From Eledone cirrhosa (lineage: Eukaryota > Mollusca > Cephalopoda > Octopoda > Eledonidae): 64,000 bases of DNA. The translations under genes and the position numbers were made by a program. Under the pieces are notes generated by a model. It made no database searches. It saw only the letters and a program-made list of their open reading frames with translations, and was not told where the DNA came from. Shown one piece after another: positions 60,771 to 64,000 of this stretch. The stretch lies in the NCBI GenBank assembly GCA_964016885.1, contig OZ024740.1, positions 200,562,037 to 200,626,036 of the forward strand, given 5' to 3'. The first letter of the stretch is position 1. The number at the start of each line of letters is the position of its first letter.

Positions 60771-61575
60771 GTCCACGCATTGCCTGGGAACTTAGCTGAG
60801 AATAGATCTCCCTGATGACGAAAGGATTTGTCTCTATGTTGTTCCAATCGGAAACCATGTTTATTCCCTTTCAGAAACTAATTAGTTGGAGTGAATTTTT
60901 AGTAAGGAAGTTAATTTTTATAATTTTCTTATTTTACGTCTTTCATATAATTGTTCTGCATCCCCTTGCATTAAACCACAAAATTACTAAGACAAAACCT
61001 ATATTTTTGCCAGCATACGTATATATATGTTGGTAGATATACTAATTCTTTATAATTATCTCCAAATTATTTTGTTGAGCAAAAATTTGCCAAAACTACT
61101 ACTATGGTTCATAGTAATAGTCAGGCTACTGTCTTATTAGCACCCCACTCCTTACTGATTGACCTCGATGTCACGTGATTGATTCTTTTGAATTTGCCAC
61201 CGACCAAGTAGGCAGTGATTTTTTCAATGTCCTGGAATTTAGTCCTCGCTTGCTTTTTTCCATCCACTGAATTATTCTTGTATAAGTTCCCTGTGTCCAC
61301 GCATTGCCTGGGAACTTAGCTGAGAATAGATCTCCCTGATGACGAAAGGATTTTTCTCCATTTTGTTCCAATCGGAAACCATGTTTATTCCCTTTCAGAA
61401 ACTAATTAGTTGGAGTGAAATTTTAGTAAGTTAATTTTTATAATTTTCTTATTTTACGTCTTTCATATAATTGTTCTGCATCCCCTTGCATTGAACCACA
61501 AAGTTACTAAGACAAAACCTATATATTTGCCAGCATACGTATATATATGTTGGTTGATATACTAATTCTTTATAA
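60771..61575. repeat. Repeat Z, copies Z3 (partial) and Z4
   Basis: Z3 begins inside the unit at GTGTCCACGCATTGCCTGGG. Z4 begins at about 61157 with the unit start TGATTGACCTCGATGTCA and ends at (AT)n near 61580. Both contain CCCTGATGACGAAAGG. Confidence 0.85.
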
Positions 61576-61579
61576 TTCT

Positions 61580-61580
61580 T

Positions 61581-61618
<38 letters not shown>

Positions 61619-62865
61619 ATATAATTTCAGCGAGATCGAATTTCGGCTCTGGTCGAAAAAAAAGCGAAACGCAATGTCCGAGTTATGGATCATAGATTTC
61701 TGATCATCTCTTTCACCCTCTCTCCCTAAAACATCATCAACCCCATTAAGATATAACAATCAGCAAAACATTTACAGCAAGCGTTTGTCAAACGTCCCTT
61801 CACCCCTAGCCCATAAATCTCATCCATGTATCCCCCAATTAATCTGTAATATATTGCTTTTTCTTTTATCTGTCACTACATCAGACCCTCTACACGTATC
61901 TATGTACATCTCGAATTTGTTTTTTTCATGTTAGCACTAAACACATCAAGGAATCCTTATAAGAATACTTACTTACAACTACTACAAACATAATCTGTAC
62001 TTACATGCTCTCACTTATCCTTATTTATTTCTTTATTATTTCCATTTTCTCATTTTCTTACCCTATCTCATCTTTTACTTTTTACTTTTTACTTTTTACA
62101 TCTGTAACTTCTCTACCTATTTACCATATAAGTTTTATTATTGATGTTATTGTTTTGATTATACGCTATTCTTCTATATATGTCTTGCCTCGAGTAAATT
62201 ATTTTCATATCTACTTACTCTGATGTGTTGACCAGAGATAAATAATTTATTAGAGATCGTGTGACGCAACTTCAAGCAATTAGCGAACTCTAGACTCACC
62301 TGATCAATGAAACAATTGTCAGTACTTAAAATAAAGCCCTTTATTGTACAGCCAACCATGTTACTCTTCATTCTTTTACTATAAATATATATATATATCA
62401 TTCACACACGGTAGTGTGTGAATAATATTCTTAAGGTCAACTTTTTCCCAACGACAGCCATTTCTAGAACTTGTCACTAATTCAGTTCTCAACCAAATTT
62501 GATCAGGCTTTTTGCTCTAGAATGGACTCATCCCAGGCTATAGTTTGGTATGAGGAAATTGAAATTTGAGATAGTTGGAAAAAGCTTACGCTAAAATATG
62601 TGTGGTCATGTAGTGGTGGATAAGGCACCTCATTGAGTTTGACTCATGATAACTTTTTAAATTCCGAATATAATTTTATCCTACCTATCTTACGAGATAG
62701 AACTCGATAATCTGAATCGAAATTTGACAATATTGAAAAGATTGGTGCCATAGAAATCGAGTTGTGCGACTTTAAGTGACGAAATCAGATGAGGAGGAAC
62801 GCTAAGGGACATAACTCTAGTTATCCATCGTAGCTGTACTAAGTAGTTTCCCTTAATTATAGTTA
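61580..62865. other. Non-coding sequence without recognised element
   Basis: (AT)n at 61582-61622, T-rich sequence with TTTTTACTTTTTACTTTTTAC near 62072, a small hairpin TTCACACAC..GTGTGTGAA at 62400-62424, and AT-rich remainder. The final part may be the decayed upstream portion of the helicase. Confidence 0.45.
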
Positions 62866-62869
62866 TTCA

Positions 62870-63860
62870 CAAAAGGCTTGATGAAATTTTTGGAGATTCC
62901 CCCAAAAATGGCATATCCTTTTGGATAAATGAATCTTCTTTTGTTTGGTGATTTGATGCAATTGCCACATGTAAATGAAAAACTAGTATTTTCTAGAATT
63001 TCATCATATGATGCCAAAAGAACAGAAATTGGCATTAGTGGGCATTCATTGTGGAAATACTTTCAATATGATGAGCTAACCATTAATATGAGACAAAAAG
63101 AATACAAAGACAACTATGTTGACATTTTGGGAAAAATTAAGATTGGTTCCCCATCAGACTCTGATATTAGCATTCTTCAAAAAAGATGCCTTTTTCCTGA
63201 TAGAAAAGCATCTGTTGAAGAAATTGCTAAAGAATTGATTGAATTGTATTCTATTCCTGAATTAAAATTTGTATGCATTTTACCTTTGAATGAAACTGTT
63301 GATGAGTTGAATAATGAAATGATTAAAAAATGCAACATAAATGCAGTGAAACTTGGTGCAAAAGATTCTGGTATGAGACAAGTAAATGGAAGAAAAAAGA
63401 AAAATGTTGAAAACGGCAAAAACAAGAAAACTTCTGATACTGCTGGACTAAAAACTTTGCTACATGTTGGAATTGGAGCAAGAGTGATGTTGAAACGAAA
63501 CATTGATGTAGATCAAGGCTTATGCAATGGTGTTATTGGAACAGTTATTGAATTAATTGGAAATGGAAGGAATGTTGACAAAATTTTGGTGTAGTTTGAT
63601 ACAAAAAAGGACAAACCCATTTCCATTGGAAGAGTTCAAGCAGACTATGAAATTTCTCCTGGTGTTTTTGTCACCAGAACACAATTTCCATTGTCTCTTG
63701 CTTACTCTATATAACAATTCACAAATCACAAGGAATTTCTGTGGATGGAATAATTGCTCATTTAGGAAATCAGATATTTTCTAATGGTCAAGCTTATGTG
63801 ACTCTTTCAAGAGCCAGCAAACTTTGCAATGTGTATCTCTGTGACTTTGATCCATGATCA
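62870..63860 (+). pseudogene. PIF1-type helicase, C-terminal half (probably Helitron-derived), broken
   Basis: A short upstream piece, RLDEIFGDSPKNG in another frame, precedes the main frame 62929-63594: LLLFGDLMQLPHV (Walker B-like region), HSLWKYFQYDELTINMRQKE (SF1 motif III-IV region), FVCILPLNETVDELN, then GLKTLLHVGIGARVMLKRNI and GLCNGVIGTVIELI. A TAG at 63592 and a 2-bp insertion near 63712 break it before TIHKSQGISVDGIIAH and GQAYVTLSRASKLCNVYLC (motifs V and VI). In Helitrons this helicase unwinds DNA during rolling-circle transposition. A host PIF1 homologue is possible but unlikely in this setting. The Walker A region and any Rep domain are absent. Confidence 0.75.
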
Positions 63861-64000
63861 CTGATCATGGTTGACAAATCTGCATGGGAAGATTACAACA
63901 AACTACGGGCTAGTACTGGAAGAGCAGATTTGCCTCCATTGCCACCCTGCAGGAAAAAGCATCCTTGCATGGCAAATGCTTCTAGCATGCCCAAGAAAAG
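63861..64000 (+). other. Sequence downstream of the helicase relic, continuing past the window
   Basis: One frame reads MVDKSAWEDYNKLRASTGRA and DLPPLPPCRKKHPCMANASS without a stop to the window end. It may be a C-terminal continuation after the stop at about 63857 or a neighbouring part of the element. I do not recognise it. Confidence 0.3.

Overview
The window looks like intergenic or intronic DNA from a cephalopod mollusc, most likely an octopus. The strongest clue is several copies of a tRNA-derived SINE. Its B-box-like region is followed by the core GGGGTCGATAAAATAAAGTA and a tail reading CTTGTGCC..AAGTAGAAACAA, as in octopus-type SINEs. I see no convincing host gene. Everything that can be named is mobile DNA or simple repeat, and nearly all coding regions are broken by stops and frameshifts.

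Layout. 1-12880: three head-to-tail copies (A, B, C) of one APE-endonuclease LINE resembling the L1/Tx1 group, joined through (ATT)n tails. 12881-15333 (-): the 5' two thirds of a Penelope-like element (PLE) fused to LINE copy C. 15470-17640: two SINEs, a 3' fragment of a second LINE family, and CA/GA repeats. 18211-22028: two truncated PLEs (E1, E2) chained through (AT)n tracts. 22500-27500: simple repeats and several inverted-repeat elements. 27500-30484 (-): a GC-rich, degenerate LINE with an N-terminal PHD finger and a YLDD reverse transcriptase. 30600-32280: AT-rich sequence with nothing recognisable. 33145-36320: PLE E3 and an orphan PLE 3' end. 36400-44300: inverted repeats, SINEs and a foldback structure holding a Helitron-like element. 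45785-50565: PLEs E4 (+) and E5 (-). 52500-61575: palindromes, PLEs E6 and E7 (-) and a 0.5-kb tandem repeat called Z here. 62870-64000: a decayed PIF1/Helitron-type helicase.

Main result. Thirteen sites carry the type I hammerhead ribozyme layout: CTGANGA, stem II, GAAA, a short self-complementary stem III, one unpaired H17 base, and flanking stem I strands that pair. Ten have an intact core; one has G12 changed, one has C3 changed, and one is split by a SINE inserted next to the cleavage position. Several sit in opposite-strand pairs inside inverted repeats, and one lies about 180 bp downstream of the GIY-YIG domain of PLE E4. Hammerhead motifs are published for PLEs and metazoan retrozymes. 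What stands out here is the density, the number of unrelated stem sequences, the inverted pairing and the recurring (AT)n borders. Family-A PLEs (E1, E6 and an orphan 3' end) carry a related motif with a non-canonical CTTGAGA/CTTCAGA box.

How it fits together. The PLE proteins would supply a reverse transcriptase (catalytic YRDD) and a GIY-YIG-like endonuclease. The ribozymes would process the transcripts. The many short ribozyme-bearing inverted repeats are plausibly non-autonomous passengers of that machinery; this last point is inference. All readings were made by eye, and edges are usually good to about 10-30 bp.
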